The position numbers and the translations under genes were made by a program. 22,462 nucleotides of DNA, from the NCBI GenBank assembly GCA_035272265.1, contig DATEQV010000479.1, forward strand, positions 1 to 22,462. The letters run 5' to 3'. Every line of letters begins with the position of its first letter. Position 1 is the first letter of the stretch. Below, in pieces: positions 14,844 through 22,056 of this stretch. The notes beneath the pieces are model-generated. The model searched no databases. It was not told the origin of the DNA and saw only the letters and a program-made list of their open reading frames with translations. The DNA is from Acidisphaera sp035272265 (lineage in GTDB: Bacteria > Pseudomonadota > Alphaproteobacteria > Acetobacterales > Acetobacteraceae).

Positions 14844-15839
14844 TCAGATCCCGGCGCCGTCGTCGAACGACTCGTGACGCACCTTCGCCTGTGTCACGTG
14901 GCTGCCCGGCGGCACGCTCTGCGTCAGCCAGACGTTGCCGCCGATCGACGACCCCTTGCCGATCGTCACGCGCCCCAGAACCGTCGCGCCGGAGTAGATC
15001 ACGACATCGTCCTCCACGATCGGGTGACGCGGGTAGTCCTTGCGCAGCGAGCCGCTGTCATCCACCTCGAAGCGCTTCGCGCCCAGGGTGACCGCCTGGT
15101 AGAGGCGCACGTGCCGGCCGATGACCGCCGTTTCGCCGATCACCACGCCCGTGCCGTGATCGATGAAGAAGCTCTCGCCGATCTGCGCGTCGGGATGGAT
15201 GTCGATGCCTGTCTGCGAATGGGCGAACTCGGCGATCATGCGCGCCAGCAGCGTCACGCCGCTCTTGTAGAGCCGGTGCGCGATCCGATGCCGGATCATC
15301 GCGGCAACGCCTGGAAAGCAGCAGATCACCTCGTCCAGGCTCTTGGCCGACGGATCGCCTGCGTACGCGGCCCGGATGTCGGTATCCAGGAGTGCCCGCA
15401 CGTCGGGCAGTGCCGACGCGATCTCCGCCACGATCTCCAGCGCAGTCCGGACGGGTCCGAACGCGCCTTCGCCTCCACCGTCCCGCTGCGCCAGCTCGAG
15501 CTGCACCTGGTGTTGCAACGCAGGCAGCTTCGTCTTCAGCGTGCCCGCCACGAAGTTGTCGACATCGCCGGTGTGCAGGCCACCGGGACCGAAATGACGC
15601 GGGAACAGGGCCGCGACGAGACCGTCCGTGACATCGAGCATGACGTCGCGGGACGGCAGTGCGCGCGACGTGCCGTCCGGTCGACGCTCCGCCGACGCCG
15701 CTCGCAAGTCCGCCAGCCCCGCCACCACACGCCCGAGGTCGAGTGGCGCTCCCGCCTCGTTCCCCACGGCGCCCGCGTCGCTTCCGGATGACGCGCGGCC
15801 GTGATCGCGGGCGATGCCGCCGGTTTTGAGGAAGCTCAT
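14844..15839 (-). CDS. cysE: serine O-acetyltransferase
   Basis: A 331-residue enzyme of the EpsC/CysE family that acetylates serine with acetyl-CoA, the first step of cysteine synthesis. The N-terminal helical domain (about 30-190) includes DIRAAYAGDPSAKSLDEVICCFPG. The catalytic Asp-His pair region is HSQTGIDIHPDAQIGE and FIDHGTG (about 222-244). Left-handed beta-helix hexapeptide repeats follow: GVVIGETAVIG, VIYSGATVLGRVTIG, SIGGNVWLT. The very C-terminus is DDGAGI, ending in isoleucine as in E. coli CysE (...YGDGI). In the known complex that residue inserts into the CysK active site. The ATG overlaps the cysK stop by 4 nt. The N-terminal 60 residues are variable and Ala/Gly/Arg-rich. Confidence 0.93.
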   Translation of the reverse strand: MSFLKTGGIARDHGRASSGSDAGAVGNEAGAPLDLGRVVAGLADLRAASAERRPDGTSRALPSRDVMLDVTDGLVAALFPRHFGPGGLHTGDVDNFVAGTLKTKLPALQHQVQLELAQRDGGGEGAFGPVRTALEIVAEIASALPDVRALLDTDIRAAYAGDPSAKSLDEVICCFPGVAAMIRHRIAHRLYKSGVTLLARMIAEFAHSQTGIDIHPDAQIGESFFIDHGTGVVIGETAVIGRHVRLYQAVTLGAKRFEVDDSGSLRKDYPRHPIVEDDVVIYSGATVLGRVTIGKGSSIGGNVWLTQSVPPGSHVTQAKVRHESFDDGAGI

Positions 15840-16813
15840 GCAGCAAGCCCGAGTACGTCGAACACGCCCTCGAACAGGACGGAGCTCAGGTAGCGCTCGC
15901 CCGAGTCCGGCAGGATGACGACGATCGTCTTTCCGGCGTTCTCCGGCCGTTGGGCAGGGCGCACGGCAGCAGCGGCCGCAGCCCCGCAGGAGATGCCCGA
16001 GAGGATGCCCTCCTCCCGGGTCAGCCGGCGCGCGTAATGGATCGCCTCTTCGTTGGTGACCTGCTGGACGTCGTCGACCAGCGACAGATCGAGCACGTCG
16101 GGGACGAATCCTGCACCGATGCCCTGGATCTTGTGCGGAGCCGGCTTGAGCGGCTCGCCCCGCTGCCTCTGCGTCAGCACCGGGCTCGCCGCAGGCTCGA
16201 CGGCGACCGACAGGATCGGCTTGCCGACGGTGTTCTTGATGTAGCGCGATACGCCGGTGATCGTGCCGCCCGTCCCCACGCCGGAGACGAGGATGTCGAT
16301 CGCGCCCTCGGTGTCCTCCCAGACCTCCGGACCCGTGGTCTTCTCGTGGACGTCCGGATTGGCGGGGTTCTTGAACTGCTGCAGCAGGACGTAGCGGTCG
16401 GGGTTGGACTCGGTGATCTCCTCGGCCTTCGCGACGGCGCCGGCCATGCCGCGCGGCCCTTCCGTCAGCACCAGCTTGGCCCCGTAGGCGATCAGCAGCT
16501 TGCGCCGCTCGAGGCTCATCGTCTCGGGCATCGTCAGCGTGATCGGAATGCCCCGTGCAGCCGCGACGAAAGCCAGGGCGATGCCCGTATTCCCGCTGGT
16601 CGGCTCGATGATTTCCTTTCCCGGCCCGAGCAGCCCACGCTTCTCGGCATCCCAGATCAGCGCAGCCCCGATCCGGCATTTGACGGAATAGGCCGGATTG
16701 CGCCCCTCGATCTTCGCGAGCACCGTCGCATCCGCCCCATCGGTCACGCGGTTGAGGCGAACCAGGGGCGTGCGGCCGATGGACAGAGAATTATCCTCGA
16801 ACCAGCGGGGCAT
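15836..16813 (-). CDS. cysK: cysteine synthase A (O-acetylserine sulfhydrylase)
   Basis: A 325-residue PLP enzyme that makes cysteine from O-acetylserine and sulfide. The PLP lysine is K45 in NPAYSVKCRIGA. The substrate-binding loop TSGNTG is at about 72-77 and the phosphate-binding glycine loop GVGTGGT at about 178-184. PHKIQGIGAGFVPD and EEGILSGISCGAAAAAA match E. coli CysK closely, and SVKCRI rather than SVKDR separates it from CysM. The ATG at 16813 is chosen because GGAG lies 7 nt upstream and MPRWFEDNSLSIG is the usual start; the frame extends 23 codons further without conservation. It is translationally coupled to cysE and divergent from a sulfonate-type transporter. Confidence 0.95.
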   Translation of the reverse strand: MPRWFEDNSLSIGRTPLVRLNRVTDGADATVLAKIEGRNPAYSVKCRIGAALIWDAEKRGLLGPGKEIIEPTSGNTGIALAFVAAARGIPITLTMPETMSLERRKLLIAYGAKLVLTEGPRGMAGAVAKAEEITESNPDRYVLLQQFKNPANPDVHEKTTGPEVWEDTEGAIDILVSGVGTGGTITGVSRYIKNTVGKPILSVAVEPAASPVLTQRQRGEPLKPAPHKIQGIGAGFVPDVLDLSLVDDVQQVTNEEAIHYARRLTREEGILSGISCGAAAAAAVRPAQRPENAGKTIVVILPDSGERYLSSVLFEGVFDVLGLAA

Positions 16814-16927
16814 ATAGAAACTCCATCTCTTTTGACCGCGCGCCGGAGAATATTTCATTCCGGACGCGCACCATGTCCGCACGGCTTATCGCGTGTGCCG
16901 CGTGGGCGCAAGACACCTAGGAAAGAA

Positions 16928-16976
16928 CCAGGTCGGGCTTGATGCTGGCTCAAGCTCGTGATCGATCACGACCTGG
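16928..16976. promoter_or_regulatory. nested inverted repeats between cysK and the third transporter
   Basis: CCAGGTCG (16928-16935) pairs with CGACCTGG (16969-16976). Inside, GCTTGA (16937-16942) pairs with TCAAGC (16950-16955) around a 7-nt loop. Next to that is a perfect 16-bp palindrome TCGTGATCGATCACGA (16956-16971) that shares three bases with the outer arm. The outer stem and the palindrome hairpin are thus mutually exclusive as RNA. The element lies 52 nt before the plus-strand binding-protein start and 114 nt before the cysK start. It may be an operator for the divergent pair or a folded leader. It matches no riboswitch I know. Confidence 0.5.
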
Positions 16977-17028
16977 GATGGGAAAGGGCGGCGCGGCGCT
17001 TGCGCGCCCCCGGAGCTGGAGAGAGTCG

Positions 17029-18066
17029 ATGAACGCACCGATCGTTGCCTGGCGCCCGGGCCGGCCGGCACACAGGCAAGCGAGCTTACCAAGGCGGCGC
17101 ACCGTATCCGTGCTGTCCGTCGTGCTGCTTCTTGTCAGCATCACGCTCTGGTCGGCGGCGCGCGCCGAACCGGTGACGCTACGGATTGGGCATTTCCCGA
17201 ACATCACGCACATCCAGGCCCTCGTCGCGCACGGCCTGTCGCGGTCGGGGCACGGCTGGTTCGAGCAGCGGCTCGGTCCCGATGTGAAAATCGAGTGGTT
17301 CGTCTACAACGCCGGGCCGAGCGCGATGGAAGCCATTTTCAGTGACAGCATCGACCTGACCTATGTCGGGCCGAGCCCAGCGATCAACGCCTACGCGAAG
17401 GCGCAGGGCGACGACATCCGCATCATCGCCGGCGCCGCCGAGGGCGGGGCTGCGCTTGTGGTGCAGCCGGACGAGAACCTGCATACCCAAGCCGACTTCC
17501 GCGGCAAGAAGATCGCGACACCGCAGCTCGGCAACACACAGGACGTCGCGGCGCGCGCATGGCTTGCGGCGGGCGGCTTGCGCATCACGCTCACCGGCGG
17601 CGATGCGCAGGTGATACCGACGAACAATCCCGATCAGCTCTCGCTGTTCAAGCTGAAGGAGCTCGACGCGGTGTGGACCGTCGAGCCGTGGGTGTCGCGG
17701 CTGGAGTCCGAGGCCGGCGGCAAGGTGCTGGTCGAGGAGACCCAGGCCATCACCACCGTGATCGCCAGCGGCGCGAAGTTCCTCAAGGAGCATCGCGAGC
17801 TCGCCCACCGCGTTGTTGCCGCGCACCAGGAACTGACGGCCTGGATCAAGGCCCACCCGAACGAGGCGCAGCAGATCGCGCACGACGAGTTGCTCGCGGA
17901 AACCCGGACCGAGATCGCGCCGGAGCTGATCGCGCACGCCTGGACGCGCATCACGCTCACCCCGTCCGTGTCGCGCGAGGCGTTGGAAGGTTTCGTCGCC
18001 AGGGCGAAGGCGGCGGGATTCCTGCGTTCGCTGCCCGACCTGTCGCGATTGGTCGAAACGCCCTGA
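17029..18066 (+). CDS. ABC transporter substrate-binding protein, SsuA/TauA family (third system)
   Basis: A 345-residue periplasmic binding protein. An unusual hydrophilic N-region of about 23 residues ending in PRRRTVSVLSV precedes the hydrophobic signal core and an AARA-type cleavage site (about residues 41-45). Mature text is LRIGHFPNITHIQAL, WFVYNAGPSAMEAIFSDSIDLTYVGPSPAINAY, LHTQADFRGKKIATPQLGNTQD, and LKELDAVWTVEPWVSRL, all of the nitrate/sulfonate/taurine-binding class. The ATG follows GGAGAGAG by a normal spacing; the frame is open further upstream without conservation. It is divergent from cysK, and its stop overlaps the ATPase start by 1 nt. A sulfur ligand is inferred from that neighbourhood. 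Confidence 0.88.
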   Translation: MNAPIVAWRPGRPAHRQASLPRRRTVSVLSVVLLLVSITLWSAARAEPVTLRIGHFPNITHIQALVAHGLSRSGHGWFEQRLGPDVKIEWFVYNAGPSAMEAIFSDSIDLTYVGPSPAINAYAKAQGDDIRIIAGAAEGGAALVVQPDENLHTQADFRGKKIATPQLGNTQDVAARAWLAAGGLRITLTGGDAQVIPTNNPDQLSLFKLKELDAVWTVEPWVSRLESEAGGKVLVEETQAITTVIASGAKFLKEHRELAHRVVAAHQELTAWIKAHPNEAQQIAHDELLAETRTEIAPELIAHAWTRITLTPSVSREALEGFVARAKAAGFLRSLPDLSRLVETP

Positions 18067-18881
18067 TGGCGCTCGCCGCCGTCGCCGCCGCCCCGACACG
18101 GGAGATCAAAGGCGGCGAACTGGAGGTCGATGGCGTCTCGAAGCTGTTCCGCACACGCCGCGGAATCGTGCAGGCGCTCGACAACATCAGCCTGCGCGTG
18201 GCGCCGGGCGGCTTCGTCTGCCTCGTCGGGCCGAGCGGCTGCGGCAAGTCCACGTTGCTCGACATCATCGCCGGACTGACGCGGCCCGACACCGGACGGG
18301 TGACGGCGGACGGAATTCCTGTGACCGGGCCGGACCGCCAGCGGCTGGTAATGTTCCAGGAGTCGGCGCTGTTCCCCTGGCTCGACACGCTCGGCAACGT
18401 GCTGTTCGGCCTGAAGCTCGTGCCGGGCCTGACGCGGCGGCAGCGGATCGAGATCGCGATGGAGCATCTGCGGCTGGTGAAGCTTGAGCGGTTCGCACGC
18501 GCCAACATCCATGAGCTCTCGGGCGGCATGCGGCAGCGGGTGGCCCTGGCCCGAGCACTCGCGCCCGATCCGCGCGTGCTACTGATGGACGAGCCGTTCT
18601 CGGCGCTGGACGCGCTGACCCGCGAGCAACTTTACGACGACCTTCAGGACATCTGGCACGCGCGGCGAAAGACCGTGCTGCTGGTCACACACAACGTGCG
18701 CGAGGCGGCTTGCCTCGGCGACCGGGTGGTGCTGCTCTCGCCCAATCCTGGGCGGGTGCGCGCGACGTTCGACATCGATCTGCCGCGTCCGCGCGACATC
18801 AACGACCAGGCGATCTCCGGCTACGCGACGCGCATCACCGCGGTGCTGAAGAGCTACTACGCCCCGGAGGCGGTGCTATGA
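18066..18881 (+). CDS. ABC transporter ATP-binding protein, SsuB/TauB family (third system)
   Basis: A 271-residue ABC ATPase. Walker A GPSGCGKS is at about 55-62, Q-loop VMFQESALFPWL at about 95-106, signature LSGGMRQR at about 151-158, Walker B VLLMDEP at about 171-177 with SALD, and switch histidine in VTHNVREAA at about 209. The start is the ATG that overlaps the preceding stop by 1 nt (TGATG). Frame text upstream of it is shadow. QESALFPWL differs from the QEPRLLPW of the two other ATPases here, which suggests separate origin rather than a recent local duplication. The stop overlaps the permease start by 4 nt. Confidence 0.91.
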   Translation: MALAAVAAAPTREIKGGELEVDGVSKLFRTRRGIVQALDNISLRVAPGGFVCLVGPSGCGKSTLLDIIAGLTRPDTGRVTADGIPVTGPDRQRLVMFQESALFPWLDTLGNVLFGLKLVPGLTRRQRIEIAMEHLRLVKLERFARANIHELSGGMRQRVALARALAPDPRVLLMDEPFSALDALTREQLYDDLQDIWHARRKTVLLVTHNVREAACLGDRVVLLSPNPGRVRATFDIDLPRPRDINDQAISGYATRITAVLKSYYAPEAVL

Positions 18882-19666
18882 CCGCCGAAACCGTCAAGCG
18901 GGCCGTTATGGCGACGGCGTTCTTCGCGGCGCTGGTCGGCGTCTGGCAGCTCATGGTGTGGAGCAGGCGCTGGTCGCCGGTGCTGCTTCCCTCGCCGGGC
19001 AGCGTGGTGGAGTACCTGCGATCCGCCATCGCCGACGGCAGCCTGCCCGAGGCGACGCTGGTGACGCTGCGGCGCCTGCTGGTCGGTTACGCCATCGGTG
19101 TCGCGATCGGGCTGCCGCTGGGGCTGCTGTCGAGCGCGTTTCGCTTCGTCGAGGACACGATGGGCGTGCTGGCGCTCGGCCTGCAGACGCTGCCGAGCGT
19201 CTGCTGGATCCCGCTCGCGCTGCTGTGGTTCGGCCAGACCGAGAACGCGATGCTCTTCGTCGTGGTCATGGGCACGACGTGGTCGGTGATGATCGCGACC
19301 GACACCGGCGCGCGCACCATTCCGCGCGTCTACGCGCGGGCAGCGCGCACGATGGGGTCGGAGGGGCTGGATCGCTGGATCCGGGTGGTCCTGCCCGCGT
19401 CGCTGCCGTTCCTGATCAGCGGCATGAAGCAGGGCTGGGCGTTCGCGTGGCGCAGCCTGATGGCGGCCGAGATCTACGTCACGATCCTGTCCGGGTTCGG
19501 CCTCGGCCAGCTGCTGCACTACGGGCGGGAGCTGAACGCGATGGAGCAGGTGATCGCCATCATGCTGGTTATCGTGGTGATCGGCCTGCTGGCGGACAAG
19601 GCGCTGTTCGCACCGTGGGAGCGGTTCCTGCACCGCCGGTGGGGCACGGGTGAAGGCGTCCGTTGA
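18878..19666 (+). CDS. ABC transporter permease, SsuC/TauC family (third system)
   Basis: A 262-residue inner-membrane permease with about six helices and the text LPSPGSVVEYLR near residue 35, typical of the family. LQTLPSVCWIPLALLWFGQTE (about 105-125) and an EAA-like loop near 148-175 with VYARAARTMGSEGLDRWIRVVLPASLPFLISG follow, then GWAFAWRSLMAAE. The start overlaps the ATPase stop by 4 nt. This completes a three-gene, single-permease importer. Downstream the plus strand has no further gene before the convergent flavoprotein, and no clear terminator was seen. Confidence 0.9.
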   Translation: MTAETVKRAVMATAFFAALVGVWQLMVWSRRWSPVLLPSPGSVVEYLRSAIADGSLPEATLVTLRRLLVGYAIGVAIGLPLGLLSSAFRFVEDTMGVLALGLQTLPSVCWIPLALLWFGQTENAMLFVVVMGTTWSVMIATDTGARTIPRVYARAARTMGSEGLDRWIRVVLPASLPFLISGMKQGWAFAWRSLMAAEIYVTILSGFGLGQLLHYGRELNAMEQVIAIMLVIVVIGLLADKALFAPWERFLHRRWGTGEGVR

Positions 19667-19899
19667 TAGCAGCGTGTATCGAGGCTGGCACCCGCCTCGA
19701 CGACGACGGTCTGAATCAACCGGGTCTCCTCCTGCTGAACGCGACATAGGTTCTGCATCGCCTCGGGAGATGGAATCGAGCCGATCGCGCCCCAGTGGGA
19801 GTCGCCAAGTCGAGCGACGCTCTTGCAACCGATCTCATCGTACTGCCGTGCCGCGAGGGCGCCAATGGCGCCGACGACGCCGAAAAGGTCGACGATCAT
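19667..19899 (-). pseudogene. possible truncated gene after flavoprotein 2
   Basis: Starting at ATG 19899, 34 nt after the flavoprotein 2 stop and in the same direction, the minus strand reads MIVDLFGVVGAIGALAARQY, continuing with SHWGAIGSIPSPEAMQN and VQQEETRLIQTVVVEAG. This text is native-like in composition, but I recognise no family. From about 19665 the frame runs on to 19519 only as antisense of the permease gene, where the protein becomes Arg/Ser/Thr-rich. Either it is a gene whose 3' part was lost at the junction with the transporter operon, or a chance open frame. No strong ribosome site precedes it. Nothing else is seen in the 267-bp gap. Confidence 0.3.
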
Positions 19900-19933
19900 G
19901 CTGGCCTGCGCGCGAACGGCGATCGTCCAGGTC

Positions 19934-21406
19934 TCAGTGACGGGCGAACGCGAGGGTTGCGCCTGGCTGGCGCGAAGCGCGAGACTCCTGCCCATCCCCA
20001 CCATTCGCGGCCAAAGGAGGGGCCGGGGATAGTGCCCGGACCAGGGATGCAAGATGTGCCGCCTGGTATTCGCACTGCCTCCGGATATCGGGGACCGCCG
20101 TGATTTCCCAGAACGCACCTTTGGTCACCGGTCCCACCGCGAACACGCGTGACGAAATCGCTCCCGAGCGGTCGCGCGCGGCGCCGTTGCGCGTCACGTC
20201 CAGGCCGAGCCGCAACGGATCGGGCCGTACCAAGCCCTCGGCCAGTAAGCCACGGATCAGCGGATCGCTGATGCGCGCGTAGTCAGCCTGCGGCCCCGAA
20301 CAGTTCACCACCCGCGCGACATATAACGTTTGCAGTTGCGCTGTGTGGCGCCGGCACCAGGTCACCTCGACGCCGCCATCCCGCTCGCGGAAGTTCCTGA
20401 TGCGGCCGCCGGCAAGGCGCAGTTGCCCGCTGGCGCGCGCCGCTTCGATCCGCTCGGCGACCGGCCCCGCGGCGCGGTGGCGATGCACGTCCCACCAGGG
20501 TCGCAGATGCCGCAGGAACCGCGCGCGGTCGTCGTGCGACATCGTCTCCCACAACTCCTGCGTGAACGGGCGCAGCTGGTCGATCGCCTGCTGCCAGGTC
20601 CCGCCGCGGGCCATCGTGCGCGCGGCATGGCGACGCACCAGCTGCAGCAGCGGCACCAGCGACGCCGGCAGGCTCGGGAGCGGCTCGTCGGGCGCAAGAG
20701 TGGACGCGTGACTGCGTGACGCCAACCCACGGCGCGAGATCGCGTGGATCACGCCGCGATGACCGTGGTCGAGCAGCGCTACCGCCACATCGACCATTGT
20801 CAGCCCAGTGCCGATCAGCAGTACCGGCACGTCCGGATCAAGACCCTCCAGGACGGCCGGCGACCACGGATCGGCGCAATAATGCGGGCTGGCGTAGAAG
20901 CTCGGATCGTCCACGCGCGGCGATTCCGGCGGGAAGTTGCCCACCGCCAGCACGGCGAGGTCCGTGCCGATCTCTCGATCGCGGTCCAGCCGGACCGTCA
21001 CGCCATGCTCGGCCACGTCCAGCCCGACGACGTCGCCGCGAACCAGTTGCAGACGATCTTTGCCGTCCTTCAACTCCTCGTTCAACAGGTGACGGATATA
21101 GGAGCCGTACAGCTTGCGGGACACGAAGCAGCTGGAGGTGGGCGGTGGGCAATTCTTGACGTCCGGCCGCTCTCGCAGCCAGCGCAGAAAGTCCAGCGGC
21201 CGATCGCCGAACGCGCTCATCCGGCCGGCAGGCACGTTCAGAAGGTGGCTGGGATTGCTGGTGGAATATGCCTGCCCGCGGGCGAACTGGCTGTTGCGTT
21301 CGAACAGGACGATCCGCGTCGCCGGGCTCGTACGACGCAGCAGGTGAAGGGTCAGCAGCGTGCCTGAAAAACCGGCACCGATGACGGCGATGGCGCGCGC
21401 GCTCAC
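19934..21406 (-). CDS. FAD/NAD(P)-binding protein, YdhS-like (paralogue 2)
   Basis: A 490-residue cytoplasmic flavoprotein homologous to the one at 5883-7358. The first dinucleotide site is immediately N-terminal (IAVIGAGFSGT, about 6-16), without the extension of paralogue 1. Shared blocks are LFERNSQFARGQAYS, HLLNVPAGRMSAF, LLIGTGLTMVDVAVAL (second Rossmann site, about 195-212), SRRGL, RFLRHLRPWWDVHRHR, and FWEITAVPDIR near the C-terminus. A 30-residue low-complexity tail follows. The GTG start at 21406 lies 14 nt after the thiol dioxygenase stop with a G-rich ribosome site between, so the two form an operon. An NAD(P)H-dependent oxidation of a sulfur metabolite is my inference; no reaction is known to me. 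Confidence 0.86.
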   Translation of the reverse strand: MSARAIAVIGAGFSGTLLTLHLLRRTSPATRIVLFERNSQFARGQAYSTSNPSHLLNVPAGRMSAFGDRPLDFLRWLRERPDVKNCPPPTSSCFVSRKLYGSYIRHLLNEELKDGKDRLQLVRGDVVGLDVAEHGVTVRLDRDREIGTDLAVLAVGNFPPESPRVDDPSFYASPHYCADPWSPAVLEGLDPDVPVLLIGTGLTMVDVAVALLDHGHRGVIHAISRRGLASRSHASTLAPDEPLPSLPASLVPLLQLVRRHAARTMARGGTWQQAIDQLRPFTQELWETMSHDDRARFLRHLRPWWDVHRHRAAGPVAERIEAARASGQLRLAGGRIRNFRERDGGVEVTWCRRHTAQLQTLYVARVVNCSGPQADYARISDPLIRGLLAEGLVRPDPLRLGLDVTRNGAARDRSGAISSRVFAVGPVTKGAFWEITAVPDIRRQCEYQAAHLASLVRALSPAPPLAANGGDGQESRASRQPGATLAFARH

Positions 21407-21420
21407 GACATCGCCCCCCT

Positions 21421-21969
21421 TCAGCTGGCCCAGATGCGGTTCACCTCCCGCCCGAGCCGGTCAAAGGCGGCCCCATAGACATGGATCGAGATGGCGGTCG
21501 TCGTGCCGAGATTGGCCACGCGGTGGCTGAGCGGCGCGTTTTCCGGCATGTGGCTCACTGCTCCTGGGTGACGCTGGACGACGCGGTCGAGCCCCCAACC
21601 GCCGCCTGACGCCGGCCGGAAGAGCGCCTCGGTCAGGGTACCGAGATGCACGCCGAGGGCGCACCATGTTTTGTGCCCGTGCACCGGCGACATCTGCCCG
21701 GGCATCCATACGATCGCGAGAACGGAATACAGGTCGCCAGCGTGCAGCAGGTGTCGCGCGTAACGCGTCTCATCCGCCGGACATGCGATGCCGCTGAGCA
21801 GGTCGGGCTCCCCGACATAGGCCCCCAGAATCTCGGCCAGATGCCGGTCGATGCGCGGCGGGTTATCGCGAACCACCTGCTCGATGGCGCGGATCATGGT
21901 CGAGCGACAATGGCTCGCAAATAACCCGGGCGGAGGGCCGACAGGGCGGGCGGCGAGGGCGATCGGCAT
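21421..21969 (-). CDS. cysteine dioxygenase-family (thiol dioxygenase) protein
   Basis: A 182-residue cupin-fold Fe(II) enzyme that adds O2 to the thiol of cysteine or a related thiol to give the sulfinate. Metal ligands are H97 and H99 in PVHGHKTWC and H163 in ISIHVYG. HRVAN and AFDRLGREVNRIW are typical of bacterial members. The first ligand pair reads HGH where many enzymes have HDH. The PGQ just before it is reminiscent of the Gln-type (3-mercaptopropionate) class rather than the Arg-type cysteine class, but I cannot settle this by eye. The ATG at 21969 has GGGGA about 8 nt upstream; an internal ATG at residue 25 is a possible alternative. It follows the Rrf2 gene by 81 bp and precedes flavoprotein 2 by 14 nt. 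Confidence 0.84.
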   Translation of the reverse strand: MPIALAARPVGPPPGLFASHCRSTMIRAIEQVVRDNPPRIDRHLAEILGAYVGEPDLLSGIACPADETRYARHLLHAGDLYSVLAIVWMPGQMSPVHGHKTWCALGVHLGTLTEALFRPASGGGWGLDRVVQRHPGAVSHMPENAPLSHRVANLGTTTAISIHVYGAAFDRLGREVNRIWAS

Positions 21970-22025
21970 GGCGCTGGTCCCCGTTGCGGACGCTTGGGCA
22001 GGCGACGCTCTTCGTCGTCCCGGGA

Positions 22026-22056
22026 AGATGCCGAATTCAAATCCTATCTGTCAACT
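22026..22056 (-). promoter_or_regulatory. candidate promoter/operator of the thiol dioxygenase operon
   Basis: On the minus strand a perfect TTGACA overlaps the Rrf2 stop codon. The AT-rich stretch GATAGGATTTGAATTC follows. The only -10 candidates at usual spacing are weak. Around TTGACA, AAATC and GATTT form an inverted repeat with a 15-nt centre, the size of a half-site arrangement a dimeric regulator such as the adjacent Rrf2 protein could bind. No matching repeat was found upstream of the other operons. Confidence 0.35.

Noticed and set aside
16814..16882. Longer CysK start 23 codons upstream
   Set aside because: The extra residues are not part of any CysK, and a good ribosome site precedes ATG 16813.
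16991..17015. GC-rich hairpin as intrinsic terminator before the third binding-protein gene
   Set aside because: Runs of GC self-pairing are expected at this base composition, and C and G rather than T residues follow it.
16928..17028. SAM-II or SAH riboswitch before the third transporter
   Set aside because: The pairing pattern and loop bases do not fit what I know of these classes. It is kept only as an unassigned structured element.
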